Assembly: GCF_014196495.1 (NCBI RefSeq)
Contig: NZ_JACIDT010000001.1
Span: 430,542-494,541 of the forward strand
Direction of reading: 5' to 3'
DNA length: 64,000 nucleotides
From: Sphingobium jiangsuense
GTDB taxonomy: Bacteria > Pseudomonadota > Alphaproteobacteria > Sphingomonadales > Sphingomonadaceae
Part shown: positions 50,971 to 61,064 of the stretch, piece after piece
How the letters are laid out: each line of letters opens with the position of its first letter
How positions within the stretch are numbered: the stretch's first letter is position 1
Position numbers and translations under genes: made by a program
The notes under the pieces: generated by a model
The model's input: only the letters and a program-made list of their open reading frames with translations
Databases searched by the model: none
What the model was told of the DNA's origin: nothing

Positions 50971-51582
50971 ATGCCGATACGCCCCTTTTCCCCGCGAACG
51001 CGCCTGACCGCGATGGCCCTCGCGCTGGGCGCTGCCTTGAGCGGCTGCGTCAGCTTCGGCTCCAAGCCGCCGCCGCAGCTGCTGACCGTCCGCACCGAGG
51101 CGGCGGTGGCGGCGGGGCGCGACCTGCGCAGCCAGGGCCTGCCCGCGATCGCGGTGATCCTGCCCGAAGTGCCCCGCGCGATCGCGACGACGCGCGTGCC
51201 GGTACAGGTGGACGCGACCAGCGTCGCCTATGTGAAGGACGCGCAATGGACCGAGGCCCCGCGCGACCTCTTCCTGCGGCTGCTCGGCGAGACGATCACC
51301 GCCGGAGGCGCGCTGTTCGTGATCGACGAGGATCAGTACGGGCTGACCCCGCAGCGCCGCCTGTCGGGCAGCCTGGTCGAATTCGGCGTCGACGCGCGGA
51401 CCAGGCAAGCGGTCGTCACCTATGACGCGGTGCTGACCGACAGCGCCAGCGGCCAGGCGCTGCGCCGCCGCTTCACCGCGCGCGAGCCGGTTTCCGACAT
51501 CCGCGCCGACCGCGTCGCCCAACCGATCAGCCGCGCCGCCAATCAGGTCGCGCAACAGGTGGCGGACTGGGTGAAGGGCTGA
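50971..51582 (+). CDS. ABC transport auxiliary lipoprotein (PqiC/DUF330-like)
   Basis: 203 residues from the ATG at 50971, with GAGGAA seven bases upstream. An ATG at 50956 overlapping the mce stop is also possible. Signal peptide with lipobox LSGC places it as a lipoprotein, probably in the outer membrane. The PqiC-like domain has AVILPEVPRAIATTRVPV and RRLSGSLVEFGVDART. It would link the MCE protein to the outer membrane. Last gene of the Mla-type operon; a REP-like element follows. Confidence 0.87.
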   Translation: MPIRPFSPRTRLTAMALALGAALSGCVSFGSKPPPQLLTVRTEAAVAAGRDLRSQGLPAIAVILPEVPRAIATTRVPVQVDATSVAYVKDAQWTEAPRDLFLRLLGETITAGGALFVIDEDQYGLTPQRRLSGSLVEFGVDARTRQAVVTYDAVLTDSASGQALRRRFTAREPVSDIRADRVAQPISRAANQVAQQVADWVKG

Positions 51583-51596
51583 GGCAGCCCCTCTTC

Positions 51597-51675
51597 GTCA
51601 TGCCAGCGCAGGCTGGCATCGTTCCAGATAGGACGGAACCAGGCCCCGAACGATCCCAGCCTTCGCCGGGATGAC
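51597..51675. repeat. REP-like paired palindrome, copy 2
   Basis: Same plan as 30514-30589: ATGCCAGC-GCAG-GCTGGCAT, then about 30 bases, then an imperfect ATCCCAGC-CTTC-GCCGGGAT mirror, bounded by GTCA and TGAC. It lies 14 bases after the lipoprotein stop. Confidence 0.75.
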
Positions 51676-51713
51676 GTGTCTCGACCGAATCGCTTGCCCG
51701 AATCGTTCCCTTT

Positions 51714-52796
51714 ATGTTCTTATGCTCCATGCCTGCGATCAAGGGGCGTGGAGCGCCCGCCAATCCTTCCAGCGCCCGTTTCAACCTGCCGCAACGGGAG
51801 GCCGACGGCGACTGGCTCGACGAGGCGGAGGCCATTGACGGCGCCGCCCCGCCGCCGCGCACCAGCGTCACGGTCGAGCATCCGCGCACGATCATCACCC
51901 GCAACAGTTCGCCCGACATCGGCTTCGACCGCTCGCTCAACGCCTATCGCGGCTGCGAACATGGCTGCATCTACTGCTTCGCCCGGCCCAGCCATGCGTG
52001 GCACGACCTGTCCCCCGGCCTCGACTTCGAAACGAAGCTGTTCGCCAAGCCCGATGCCGTCGCGCTGCTGCGCGCCGAGCTGGGCAAGCCGGGCTATCGC
52101 GTCGCGCCGCTCGCCATGGGGACGAATACCGACCCTTATCAGCCGATCGAGAAGGACTGGCGCATCACCCGCCAGTGCGTCGAGGTGCTGGCCGAATGCC
52201 GCCATCCGCTGTTCCTCACCACCAAGTCGGACCGGGTGCTGCGCGATATCGACCTGCTTCAGGCGATGGCCCGCGACTCTCTGGTCGTGGTGATGATCTC
52301 CATCACCAGCCTCGACGCGCACGTCGCCCGCACGCTGGAGCCGCGCGCGCCGCATCCGGAAAAGCGCCTCGCCGCCGTGCGGGCGCTGAGCGAGGCGGGC
52401 ATTCCCGTGCATGTGAACGTCGCGCCGGTCATCCCGGCGATCACCGATCATGAGATCGACGCGATCATAGCGCGGGCGGCCCAGGCGGGCGCGCGCGGCG
52501 CGAATTTCATTCCGGTGCGCCTGCCGCACGAGGTCGCCCCGCTGTTCCGCGCGTGGCTCGACGCCCATTATCCCGACCGCGCGGGGAAGGTGATGGCGAT
52601 CATCCGTGAATTGCGCGGCGGGCGCGACAATGACCCGCGCTTCCACAGCCGGATGAAGGGACAGGGCGTCTGGGCCGACCTGCTGCGCATGCGCTTCCGC
52701 AAGGCGCTGGCGCGGCACGGCCTGCCCCGGCCCGCGCCGCCGCTGCGCAGCGACCTGTTCCGTCCCCCGCAGGGCGCGCAATATTCGCTGTTCTAG
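51714..52796 (+). CDS. PA0069-family radical SAM protein
   Basis: 360 residues. The iron-sulfur motif CEHGCIYC is followed by the characteristic FARPSHAWHDLSPGLDFETKLFAK and MGTNTDPYQPIEKDW. These define the PA0069/Rv2578c group, related to spore photoproduct lyase-like enzymes. The reaction is unknown. An alternative ATG at 51729 (MPAIKGRG) is equally possible, as no clear ribosome site is seen. Confidence 0.9.
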   Translation: MFLCSMPAIKGRGAPANPSSARFNLPQREADGDWLDEAEAIDGAAPPPRTSVTVEHPRTIITRNSSPDIGFDRSLNAYRGCEHGCIYCFARPSHAWHDLSPGLDFETKLFAKPDAVALLRAELGKPGYRVAPLAMGTNTDPYQPIEKDWRITRQCVEVLAECRHPLFLTTKSDRVLRDIDLLQAMARDSLVVVMISITSLDAHVARTLEPRAPHPEKRLAAVRALSEAGIPVHVNVAPVIPAITDHEIDAIIARAAQAGARGANFIPVRLPHEVAPLFRAWLDAHYPDRAGKVMAIIRELRGGRDNDPRFHSRMKGQGVWADLLRMRFRKALARHGLPRPAPPLRSDLFRPPQGAQYSLF

Positions 52797-52870
52797 GCAG
52801 GGATGAGGGGCTGGAATGCGCGCGATTCCTGCTTATGTTGGGCGCACCTTCCCTTTGCCGAGGACCGCGC

Positions 52871-53557
52871 ATGATCGATCTTTACAGCTGGCCGACCCCC
52901 AATGGCCTCAAAATCTCCATCTTCCTCGAAGAGGCCGGGCTGGAGCACCGGGTCCACCCGATCAACATCGGCAATGGCGACCAGTTCACCCCCGAATTTC
53001 TCGCCATCGCGCCCAACAACCGCATCCCGGCGATCGTTGACCGCGATCCCGCCGATGGCGGTGAGCCGATTTCGGTGTTCGAAAGCGGCGCGATCCTCAC
53101 CTATCTCGCCGACAAGACCGGCCGCTTCCTGCCCAGGGACGCACGCGGCCGCGCCGAGGTGATGCAATGGCTGTTCTGGCAGATGGGCGGCCTTGGTCCG
53201 ATGGCTGGGCAGAACCATCATTTCAATATCTATGCGCCGGAGAAGATTCCCTATGCGCAGGAGCGCTATGTGAAGGAAACCGCGCGGCTCTACGGCGTGC
53301 TCGACAAAAGGCTGGCCGACCGGGAATTCGTCGCGGGCGATTACAGCATCGCCGACATGGCGATCTATCCGTGGATCGTGCCCCATGAAAACCAGCAGCA
53401 GCGGCTGGAGGACTTCCCCCATCTGAAGCGCTGGTTCGAAACCGTCGCCGCCCGCCCCGCCGTGGTCCGCGCCTATGAGACGAAGGAAAGCCTGTACCCG
53501 AAGCCGGAACCGCTGAGCGACGAGCAGAAGGCGAAGCTGTTCGGGTTGAAGCAATAG
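52871..53557 (+). CDS. Glutathione S-transferase (nu-class, YfcG/YghU-like)
   Basis: 228 residues from the ATG at 52871, preceded by GAGGA. Thioredoxin-like N-domain (1-85) with LYSWPTPNGLKISIFLEEAGLEH, NNRIPAIVD and the glutathione-contact ESGAIL; helical C-domain (95-205) with MGGLGPMAGQNHHF and YSIADMAIYPW. The sequence matches the disulfide-bond oxidoreductase type. It is a single gene. Confidence 0.92.
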   Translation: MIDLYSWPTPNGLKISIFLEEAGLEHRVHPINIGNGDQFTPEFLAIAPNNRIPAIVDRDPADGGEPISVFESGAILTYLADKTGRFLPRDARGRAEVMQWLFWQMGGLGPMAGQNHHFNIYAPEKIPYAQERYVKETARLYGVLDKRLADREFVAGDYSIADMAIYPWIVPHENQQQRLEDFPHLKRWFETVAARPAVVRAYETKESLYPKPEPLSDEQKAKLFGLKQ

Positions 53558-53648
53558 GCGGCACGGGAGGGGCGGATCAGTTCGCCCCTCTTTGCATGGC
53601 GATCGCATTCGAAAGGGCGGGTTTGGGTGGAGAGCGGACCTTCCCCAA

Positions 53649-53760
53649 CCGTTCGGGCTGAGCTTGTCGAAGCCCTGTCCTTCTTTTCTGCATTGAGAAA
53701 GAAGAAAAACAGCCGTTGAGCTTCGCTCGCCCTTCGGGTCGACAAGCTCAGGGCGAACGG
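53649..53760. repeat. Imperfect inverted repeat, GTTCGGGCTGAGCTTGTCGAAG type
   Basis: CCGTTCGGGCTGAGCTTGTCG (53649-) and CGACAAGCTCAGGGCGAACGG (53740-53760) are inverted partners about 70 bases apart. The loop itself is partly self-complementary (CTTCTTTTCT and AGAAAGAAG). The sequence type is one often seen between genes in sphingomonads and related bacteria. It fills the gap between the convergent GST and dnaE. Confidence 0.65.
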
Positions 53761-53816
53761 AGGTGGGGTTTCTGGCTTTGGCCCCAAACCGCCCAACCGT
53801 TCGCCCCGTCGCCGCC

Positions 53817-56800
53817 CTATCCCACCAGCCGCAGCGGCTCGCGCGGAGGCACAGACACCTGCGCGACGCCGGGGATGACGGAAAGGCCCTCCATAACCTC
53901 GGCGTTGATCTGGTAATCGCGGCCGAGCAGCAGTTCCGCGACGCGCCCATCATCCAGCAGCGCGCGCAGCCGGGCGACGCCCCGCCCGCCCCGGCTGGCC
54001 CGAAGCACCGCCGCGATCTGCGGCACGGCGGCGGGGTCTTCCACGTCGATCCACACCTCCATGCGCATGCCGCTCGACACTGAGGCGAAGGACTGCACGG
54101 TGCGGATGGTGACGCGGGGCACGTCCTCGCCCGGCTGGCGTTCCAGTTCCACCGTCATCAGCGCGCAGTCGCCCGCCTCGGCCATGTCGGCGATCGCCTT
54201 GCAGCCCTCTTCCTCGAAGCAACTCGCCTGGAACTGGCCGCTGCTGTCGGAAAACACCGCCGAGACATAGCGCGCGCCGCGCTTCGTCTCGCGCCAGCGT
54301 ACCGATTCGACCTGCGCGGCCATCACCGCGCCGGTGCGCACGCTCGCATCGCCTTCGGGCGCGGGCTGCGCGCACAGGTCGCCGAAGCTCTTCGCGCCCT
54401 TGGCCTGCGCGATATGGCGATAGCGGTCGACCGGATGGGCGGAGAAATAGAAGCCGAACGCCTCCTTCTCCTGCGTCATCCGCTCCGAATTGGACCAGGA
54501 CTTGTGCGGCGGGATGCGCACGTCGGCCTGCTTCACATCCTCGCCGCCGAACAGGCCGCCCTGCCCGCTGGTGCGCGCCTCGGCCGCGCTCGATGCGACC
54601 GAGAGGATGGTTTCCGCCGCCGCATGCACCCCCGCCCGGTCGGCATGGATGCCGTCGAAGGCGCCCGCCGCCGCCAGGCTTTCCAGCTGCCGCCGGTTGA
54701 GCAGGCGCGGCTCGATGCGGTTGGCGAAATCGTCGAGGCTGGTGAAGGGGCCATGCGCCGCGCGCTCCTCGACCAGCTGCTCCATCGCCTTTTCGCCGAC
54801 GCCCTTGAGGCCGCCCAGCGCATAGCGCACCGCGACGCCGAGGCGCGGGTCGGTGCCCGGCTCGATCTCCACTTCCTCGACCGAAAAGTCCGCCTGCGCC
54901 TTGTTGATGTCGGGCGGCAGGCACTGGACGCCGGTGCGCCGCATATCATCGACGAACACGGTCAGCTTGTCGGTCAGGTGGATATCATAGGCCATGGACG
55001 CGGCGTAGAATTCCGCCGGATGATGCGCCTTCAGCCAAGCGGTGTGATAGGCGAGCAGCGCATAGGCGGCGGCGTGCGACTTGTTGAAGCCATAGCCCGC
55101 GAACTTGTCGATCAAGTCGAACAACTCGTTCGCCTTGGCCTTGGGAATGTTCGATTGCTCGGCGCAGCCCTTGACGAAGCGCTCGCGCTGCGCGTCCATC
55201 TCCGCCTGAATCTTCTTGCCCATCGCGCGGCGCAGCAGGTCGGCATCGCCGAGGCTGTAGCCCGCGAGGATCTGCGCGGCCTGCATCACCTGTTCCTGAT
55301 AGACGAAGATGCCGTAGGTTTCCTTGAGGATCGGCTCCAGCAGATCGTGCGGATATTCGATCTTCTCCTGCCCGTTCTTGCGGCGGCCGAACATCGGGAT
55401 ATTGTCCATCGGGCCGGGGCGATAGAGCGACACCAGCGCGATGATATCGCCGAAATTGGTCGGCTTCACGGCGGCGAGCGTCTTTCTCATGCCCTCCGAT
55501 TCGAGCTGGAACACGCCGACCGTGTCGCCGCGCTGAAGCAGAGCGTAGACCCCTTCGTCATCCCATGGCAGCGAGGAGAGATCGACCTCTATCCCCCGCC
55601 CGGCGAGCAGGTTGACCGCGCGTTGCAGCACCGAGAGCGTCTTGAGCCCAAGGAAGTCGAACTTCACCAGCCCCGCGCTCTCGACATATTTCATGTTGAA
55701 CTGCGTCACCGGCATGTCGGAGCGCGGGTCGCGATAGAGCGGCACCAGTTGCGACAAGGGCCGGTCGCCGATCACCACGCCCGCCGCGTGGGTGGAGCTG
55801 TGGCGCGGCAGCCCCTCCAGCTGCATCGCGAGGTCGACCAGCCGCTTCACCTGCCCGTCGGCCTTATATTCGGCGACGAACTCCGCGCTGCCGTTCATCG
55901 TGCGCTCCAGCGTCCACGGGTCGGTCGGCAGGTTCGGCACCAGCTTCGCCAGCCGGTCCACCTGTCCATAGCTCATCTGGAGCACGCGGCCGGTGTCCTT
56001 CAACACCGCGCGCGCCTTCAGCAGACCGAAGGTGATGATCTGCGCCACATGGTCCGCGCCATATTTCTCCTGCACATAGCGGATCACCTCGCCGCGCCGC
56101 GTTTCGCAGAAGTCGATGTCGAAGTCCGGCATGGACACGCGTTCGGGGTTGAGGAAGCGTTCGAACAGCAGGCCCAGTTCCAGCGGATCGAGATCGGTGA
56201 TGGTCAGCGCCCAGGCGACGAGGCTGCCCGCGCCCGAACCACGGCCCGGCCCGACCGGAATACCCTGTTCCTTCGCCCATTGGATGAAGTCGGCGACGAT
56301 CAGGAAGTAGCCGGGAAAGCCCATCTGGATGATGATGCCCAGCTCGAATTCCAGCCGCTCCCAATAGGGCTTGCGATTCTCTTCGTCGGTGATGCCCGCC
56401 TTGGCCAGCCGCGCCTCCAGCCCGGAGGTCGCCTGATCGCGCAGCATCTTCTCCTCGCCCTCGCGGTCGCCCGCGAGGCTGGGGAGGATGGGCTTGCGCT
56501 TGGGCGCCATGACGGCACAGCGCTGCGCGACGACCAGCGTGTTGGCGATCGCCTCGGGCAGATCGTCGAACAGGCGCTGCATCTCGTCCGCCGGCTTCAT
56601 CCACGCATCGGGCGAACTGGTGCGCCGGTCCGCGCTTTCGACATAGGCGCCGTCGGCGATGCAGAGCATCACGTCATGCGCCTCGTGGAAATCCGGTTCG
56701 GCAAAGCAGGTCGGGTTGGTCGCCACCAGTGGCAGGTTCCGCGCATAGGCGAGGTCGATCAGCGCCTCTTCCGCCTGCTCCTCTACGGACTCGCGGCGGC

Positions 56801-57338
56801 GGCACAGCTCTATGTAGAGGCGGCCGGGAAACAGCCGTTCCAGCGCATCGGCATAGGCGCGCGCGGCGGCAGGCTGGTCCTCCGCGAACAGGCGGGCCAG
56901 CGCCCCCTCCCCGCCCGCCGTCAGGCAGAGCAGGCCGTCGCTATGCCCTTCCAGCGCCGAGAGCGGCACATGCGCCTGTTCCTCGACCGGGCGGTCGAGA
57001 TGCGCCATCGACACCAGCGCGCACAGATTGTCATAGCCCCGGTCGGTCTGCGCATAGAGCGCCAGCCAGTCGTAGACGGGCGCCGCGCCCTGCGGCCGGT
57101 CCGGGCGGGCGACGCACAGCATCGTGCCGATGACCGGCTGCACCCCCTCGCCCTTGCAGGCGTCGGAATAGGCCATGGACGCATAGAGGCCGTTGCGGTC
57201 GGTCAGCGCGGCGGCGGGGAAGCCGAGCTTCTTCGCCTGCTTGGCGATCGCCTTGGGGTCGATCGCGCCTTCCAGCATGGTGAAGGCGGAAAAGACGCGA
57301 AGCGGAACGAAGGGAGCATGGGCCGATGGGGAAGACAT
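53817..57338 (-). CDS. dnaE: DNA polymerase III subunit alpha
   Basis: Main replicative polymerase, 1173 residues from the ATG at 57338. N-terminal PHP domain; its first motif reads RVFSAFTMLEGA, where proofreading-type PHP domains have His-x-His, so metal binding there is lost, as in E. coli. Catalytic blocks include GPGRGSGAGSLVAW and PDFDIDFCE with the active Asp residues. YGFNKSHAAAYALLAYHTAWLKAHHP, the helix-hairpin-helix region (NRRQLESLAAAGAFDG) and a C-terminal OB/tau-binding region complete it. The upstream extension of the frame has no support. Confidence 0.96.
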   Translation of the reverse strand: MSSPSAHAPFVPLRVFSAFTMLEGAIDPKAIAKQAKKLGFPAAALTDRNGLYASMAYSDACKGEGVQPVIGTMLCVARPDRPQGAAPVYDWLALYAQTDRGYDNLCALVSMAHLDRPVEEQAHVPLSALEGHSDGLLCLTAGGEGALARLFAEDQPAAARAYADALERLFPGRLYIELCRRRESVEEQAEEALIDLAYARNLPLVATNPTCFAEPDFHEAHDVMLCIADGAYVESADRRTSSPDAWMKPADEMQRLFDDLPEAIANTLVVAQRCAVMAPKRKPILPSLAGDREGEEKMLRDQATSGLEARLAKAGITDEENRKPYWERLEFELGIIIQMGFPGYFLIVADFIQWAKEQGIPVGPGRGSGAGSLVAWALTITDLDPLELGLLFERFLNPERVSMPDFDIDFCETRRGEVIRYVQEKYGADHVAQIITFGLLKARAVLKDTGRVLQMSYGQVDRLAKLVPNLPTDPWTLERTMNGSAEFVAEYKADGQVKRLVDLAMQLEGLPRHSSTHAAGVVIGDRPLSQLVPLYRDPRSDMPVTQFNMKYVESAGLVKFDFLGLKTLSVLQRAVNLLAGRGIEVDLSSLPWDDEGVYALLQRGDTVGVFQLESEGMRKTLAAVKPTNFGDIIALVSLYRPGPMDNIPMFGRRKNGQEKIEYPHDLLEPILKETYGIFVYQEQVMQAAQILAGYSLGDADLLRRAMGKKIQAEMDAQRERFVKGCAEQSNIPKAKANELFDLIDKFAGYGFNKSHAAAYALLAYHTAWLKAHHPAEFYAASMAYDIHLTDKLTVFVDDMRRTGVQCLPPDINKAQADFSVEEVEIEPGTDPRLGVAVRYALGGLKGVGEKAMEQLVEERAAHGPFTSLDDFANRIEPRLLNRRQLESLAAAGAFDGIHADRAGVHAAAETILSVASSAAEARTSGQGGLFGGEDVKQADVRIPPHKSWSNSERMTQEKEAFGFYFSAHPVDRYRHIAQAKGAKSFGDLCAQPAPEGDASVRTGAVMAAQVESVRWRETKRGARYVSAVFSDSSGQFQASCFEEEGCKAIADMAEAGDCALMTVELERQPGEDVPRVTIRTVQSFASVSSGMRMEVWIDVEDPAAVPQIAAVLRASRGGRGVARLRALLDDGRVAELLLGRDYQINAEVMEGLSVIPGVAQVSVPPREPLRLVG

Positions 57339-57501
57339 GGACCGGAATCTAGTCGGGCGCGCGGGCCGGCGCAATGTCTCCGCGCGACTTATCCACAGAT
57401 GAACGCCGTACCCCCGCCGGGGACCGATAATTTGACAGGAGCGCATGGGCATGATCTGTTCCCCCGCGGGTCGCGTCGTCAGGTTGCAGGGGAGATTTTC
57501 C

Positions 57502-58707
57502 ATGACCACTTCCGATTCCGCGAACGGTTCCGGCGGTTCCACGAACGAGCCGGGGACGAAGCCGCCCGGCCTGATCCAGCGCGTCAAGGCGCTGCTGATG
57601 CAGCCGCGGGCGGAATGGCCCGTCATCGAGCGCGAGGCCACCGGCATCGGCGATCTCTACCGGCGCTATGCGCTGCTGCTCGCCGCCATTCCCGCGCTGG
57701 CCCTGTTCGTCCGCTCCGCGCTGATCGGCTATGGCGGCTTCGGCTTTCATTATCGCGCCTCGGTCGGCGCGGCGCTGGGCGTGGCGATCAGCCAATATGT
57801 GATGGCGCTGGTGTCGGTGGCCGCGCTCGCCTTCATCGCCGATTTCGTCGTGACCAAATTCGACGGCGCCTCCCATCGCGTCAACGCGTTCAAGCTCGCC
57901 GTCTATTCCTCGACGGCGGCCTGGCTGGCGGGCATCTTCGTCGCCATTCCCGGCCTGGGGCTGTTCGGCCTGCTGGGGCTGTACAGCTTCTACCTGCTCT
58001 ATACCGGCCTGCCCGTGCTGATGAAGGTGCCGCAGGACAAGGCGATGCTGTGCACCATCGCCATCGCCGCCGCCGCGATCTTGCTCGCCATCGTCGTCAG
58101 CGCGCTGCTGCGGCCCGCCACCGCGATGTTCGGCGGCATCGGCGGGGTGGAATCCGCGCTCCACAGCGGCGGTGAGGTGACGGTGCCCGGCCTCGGCACC
58201 ATCGACACCGCCCGGCTGGAGGAGGCGGGCCGCAAGCTGGAGGAAGCCACGCAGCAGAACGCCCATGCCAGGCCGGTCGATTCGGCGCAGCTCAGGACGC
58301 TGCTGCCCGAAACGCTGGGCGGTTATCGGCGCGTATCGATCGAAACCCGCTCGATGGGTGCGGCGGGCGTCGGCGGCGCGCAGGCGAGCGCCGATTATGA
58401 GCGGGACGGCCGCCGCATCCGGGTCGAACTGACCGACATGGCGGCGGCGGGCGCGCTGGCCGGGCTGGGCGCGGCGTTCAACGTCACGCAGGAGCGGGAG
58501 GATGATTCGGGCTTCGAGCGGACGCGCACCGAAAATGGCCGCATGGTGCGGGAAACATGGGATGCCACGGAGCGCCGGGGCAGCTATACCACCACCCTCG
58601 ACAACCGCTTCCTGATCTCCGTCTCCGGCGATGCCGACAGCTTCGAGGCGCTGAAGGCGATCGCCGCCGCCATCGACCCGGCGAAGCTGACGGCGCTGGC
58701 CCGATAG
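57502..58707 (+). CDS. Yip1-family membrane protein with C-terminal soluble domain
   Basis: 401 residues from the ATG at 57502 with GGGGAG nine bases before it. After a Gly/Ser/Pro-rich start, residues 25-210 form a Yip1-like domain of about five helices (LIQRVKALLMQPRAEWPVIERE is its typical opening). Residues 215-401 form a soluble domain (RTLLPETLGGYRR, YERDGRRIRVELTDM) of unknown function that may face the periplasm. No motif gives an activity. It is convergent with lolD, 15 bases away. Confidence 0.83.
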   Translation: MTTSDSANGSGGSTNEPGTKPPGLIQRVKALLMQPRAEWPVIEREATGIGDLYRRYALLLAAIPALALFVRSALIGYGGFGFHYRASVGAALGVAISQYVMALVSVAALAFIADFVVTKFDGASHRVNAFKLAVYSSTAAWLAGIFVAIPGLGLFGLLGLYSFYLLYTGLPVLMKVPQDKAMLCTIAIAAAAILLAIVVSALLRPATAMFGGIGGVESALHSGGEVTVPGLGTIDTARLEEAGRKLEEATQQNAHARPVDSAQLRTLLPETLGGYRRVSIETRSMGAAGVGGAQASADYERDGRRIRVELTDMAAAGALAGLGAAFNVTQEREDDSGFERTRTENGRMVRETWDATERRGSYTTTLDNRFLISVSGDADSFEALKAIAAAIDPAKLTALAR

Positions 58708-58722
58708 GCTGCGACCGACGAC

Positions 58723-59400
58723 TCAGGCCGGTTCCAGTACCCCATCATGCAGGCGGGCGACTCGATCCATCCGCGCGGCCAGCCGCTCATTATGGGTGGC
58801 GACCAGCGCGGAGGAACCTTCCCCACGCACCAGCCGGATGAACTCGTCGATCACGATGTCGGACGTGCGCTCGTCCAGATTGCCGGTCGGCTCGTCCGCC
58901 AGCACCAGCGCCGGGCGATTCGCCAAGGCGCGGGCGACGGCGACGCGCTGCTGCTCGCCGCCGGAAAGCTGGCTCGGCCGATGCTCCAGCCGGTGGCCGA
59001 GGCCGAGGCTGCTCAGCAGCGAAACGGCGCGCGCCCGCGCTGCCGTCTCGTTCACGTCGCGCACCAGCTGGGGCAGCATCACATTCTCGGTCGCGTTGAA
59101 ATCGGGCAGCAGGTGGTGGAACTGGTAAACGAAGCCCAGCGAATCGCGGCGCAGCCGGGTGCGCCCGTCATTGTCCAGCTGCGCGGCCTCCTCGTCCAGG
59201 ATGCGGATCGATCCTTCGAATCCGCCCTCCAGCAGGCCCACCGCCTGCAACAGCGTCGACTTGCCCGATCCCGACGGCCCGACCAGCGCGACGATCTCCC
59301 CCGGCGCGATCGTCAGGTCCACGCCGCGCAGCACGTCGATGGTCACGTCGCCCTGGGTGAAGCTGCGCCGCAGCCCGGTCACGTTCAGCACATCATTCAT
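58723..59400 (-). CDS. lolD: Lipoprotein-releasing ABC transporter ATPase LolD
   Basis: ATPase that powers release of lipoproteins from the inner membrane. 225 residues. Walker [12 protein letters not shown], signature [15 protein letters not shown], Walker [14 protein letters not shown] and the switch His in LVATHNERL. It overlaps the end of lolC by eight bases and is the second gene of the pair. Confidence 0.94.
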   Translation of the reverse strand: MNDVLNVTGLRRSFTQGDVTIDVLRGVDLTIAPGEIVALVGPSGSGKSTLLQAVGLLEGGFEGSIRILDEEAAQLDNDGRTRLRRDSLGFVYQFHHLLPDFNATENVMLPQLVRDVNETAARARAVSLLSSLGLGHRLEHRPSQLSGGEQQRVAVARALANRPALVLADEPTGNLDERTSDIVIDEFIRLVRGEGSSALVATHNERLAARMDRVARLHDGVLEPA

Positions 59401-60643
59401 AACGCAGCACCTGCACAGGGTCGGTATTGGCGGCCTTGAACGCCGGATAGAGCGTGGCGAGGAAGCTGAAGATCAGCGCCATCGCGCAAATGACGACGAT
59501 CTCCACCGGATCGGGCTTGGACGGCAGGTCGGTCAGGAAGCGCACCGAGGGATCCCAGATATTCTGGCCCGTCACGATCTGGATCAGCTTCAGCACATCC
59601 TCGCGGAAATAGAGGAAGATGAACCCCAGCACCACGCCCGCCGCCATGCCCAGCGTGCCGATGGTGACGCCCACCGTCACGAATATCTTCAGCATGCTCG
59701 ACCGCTTCGCCCCCATGGTGCGCATGATCGCGATGTCGCGCGTCTTGGCGCGCACCAGCATGATGAGCGAGGAGAGGATGTTGAACACCGCGACGAGGAT
59801 GATCAGCGAGAGGATGACGAACGACACCACCCGGTCCACCTGCAACGCCTCGAACAGGCTGCTGTTCAGCTGCCGCCAGTCGGTGACGACCGCGCGCCCT
59901 TCCACCTTGTCGGCAAGCGGGGTCAATATGTCCGCGACCTTGTCGGCGTTGACCGTCTGCACCTCGATCATCCCGACGACATCGCCCAGCAGCAGCAGTT
60001 GCTGCGCATTTTCCATCGGCATGATGACGAACGCCTTGTCGTAATCATAGATGCCGACCTCGAAGATCGCGCCGACCTCATAACCGATCTCGCGCGGCAC
60101 GGTGCCGAACGGGGTGGCCCGGCCCGCCGGATTGATGATCGATATGGTGCTGCCCACGGTCGCGCCCAGATTTTCGGCAAGCCCCGATCCGATCGCGATG
60201 ATGTTGTGGCCGGGCTTGAGCGAATCGAGCCGCCCCGCCTGTACCTTGCCCTTCAGCGTGTCGTTGCCGAGAATGTCCGGCATCGTCATGCCGCGCACCA
60301 GCACCGCTTCCACCCGCCCCTGATAATTGGCGAGCAGCGGCTGCTCGATCAGCGGAGTCGCGCTGGTGACGCCGGGGGTCGCCTTGGCTTCCTTCAGGAC
60401 GTCGCGCCAGTCGGGCAGGCGGCCGCCATAGCCCTGCACCACCGCATGGCCGTTGAGGCCCACGATCTTGTCGAACAGCTCCGCGCGGAAACCGTTCATC
60501 ACGCTCATCACGATGATGAGCGCGGCGACGCCCAGCATCACCGCGACGAGGCTGATTCCCGCGACCAGGAAGATGAAGCCTTCGCCCTTGCCGGGCAGCA
60601 GATAGCGTTTGGCGATGGTCCGCTCGAAACGGCTGAGAATCAT
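59393..60643 (-). CDS. lolC: Lipoprotein-releasing ABC transporter permease LolC/LolE
   Basis: 416 residues from the ATG at 60643. It has the LolC/E start [47 protein letters not shown] in outline, one N-terminal helix, a large periplasmic domain (about 50-265) and three C-terminal helices ([19 protein letters not shown] and others). Only one permease gene accompanies lolD, so the complex is probably a homodimer, as in many bacteria outside the enterics. Confidence 0.92.
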   Translation of the reverse strand: MILSRFERTIAKRYLLPGKGEGFIFLVAGISLVAVMLGVAALIIVMSVMNGFRAELFDKIVGLNGHAVVQGYGGRLPDWRDVLKEAKATPGVTSATPLIEQPLLANYQGRVEAVLVRGMTMPDILGNDTLKGKVQAGRLDSLKPGHNIIAIGSGLAENLGATVGSTISIINPAGRATPFGTVPREIGYEVGAIFEVGIYDYDKAFVIMPMENAQQLLLLGDVVGMIEVQTVNADKVADILTPLADKVEGRAVVTDWRQLNSSLFEALQVDRVVSFVILSLIILVAVFNILSSLIMLVRAKTRDIAIMRTMGAKRSSMLKIFVTVGVTIGTLGMAAGVVLGFIFLYFREDVLKLIQIVTGQNIWDPSVRFLTDLPSKPDPVEIVVICAMALIFSFLATLYPAFKAANTDPVQVLRYE

Positions 60644-60904
60644 GAGAGGCAGGTTCCCCAAGGTGAGGCTTGATGCTCTAGAGCATCGAACGCGGAAGTG
60701 GGAACGGCTTTTTGCTTCTGAGGCCCGGCGGACCGTTTCGACATGTTGCGGATTTGACACAGGGGCGTCGCGAAAAACGACAGAAGCCAATTTTGCTGGT
60801 GACAGGCATGCCCCCCTCGCGATAGCTCTCTTCTTCGGAACACAGGCATAATAAAAATCCGCCAGGGTTCAGGGATACCGGATCAACCGCGCGTATAAAA
60901 AAGG

Positions 60905-60988
60905 GGCGCGATTGGGGGGCCGGACAATAGGGGAATGTGCATAGCACACACACCCGGATCGCGAAAAAGGGCGCGATCCGGGTGTTTT
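60905..60988 (+). ncRNA. Candidate small RNA ending in an orphan terminator
   Basis: A TATAAA hexamer at about 60892 is followed by a TGTGC-ATA-GCACA hairpin (near 60936-60948) and then a perfect terminator. No open reading frame uses this transcript and the neighbouring gene lolC runs the other way. Length would be about 85 bases. The promoter assignment is weak, and the longer option from TTGACA at 60754 cannot be excluded. Confidence 0.35.
60950..60988 (+). terminator. Strong intrinsic terminator without an upstream gene
   Basis: ACACCCGGATCGCG (60950-60963) pairs perfectly over 14 bases with CGCGATCCGGGTGT (60972-60985), followed by TTT. The T run is only on the plus strand. Confidence 0.88.
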
Positions 60989-61064
60989 CCGTTCTGGCGA
61001 CGGGTGCTTGCGAATCCATCGTCCGTTGGTGGCGGATTACGGCTGATTTCTGCCTTCCTGTCAT

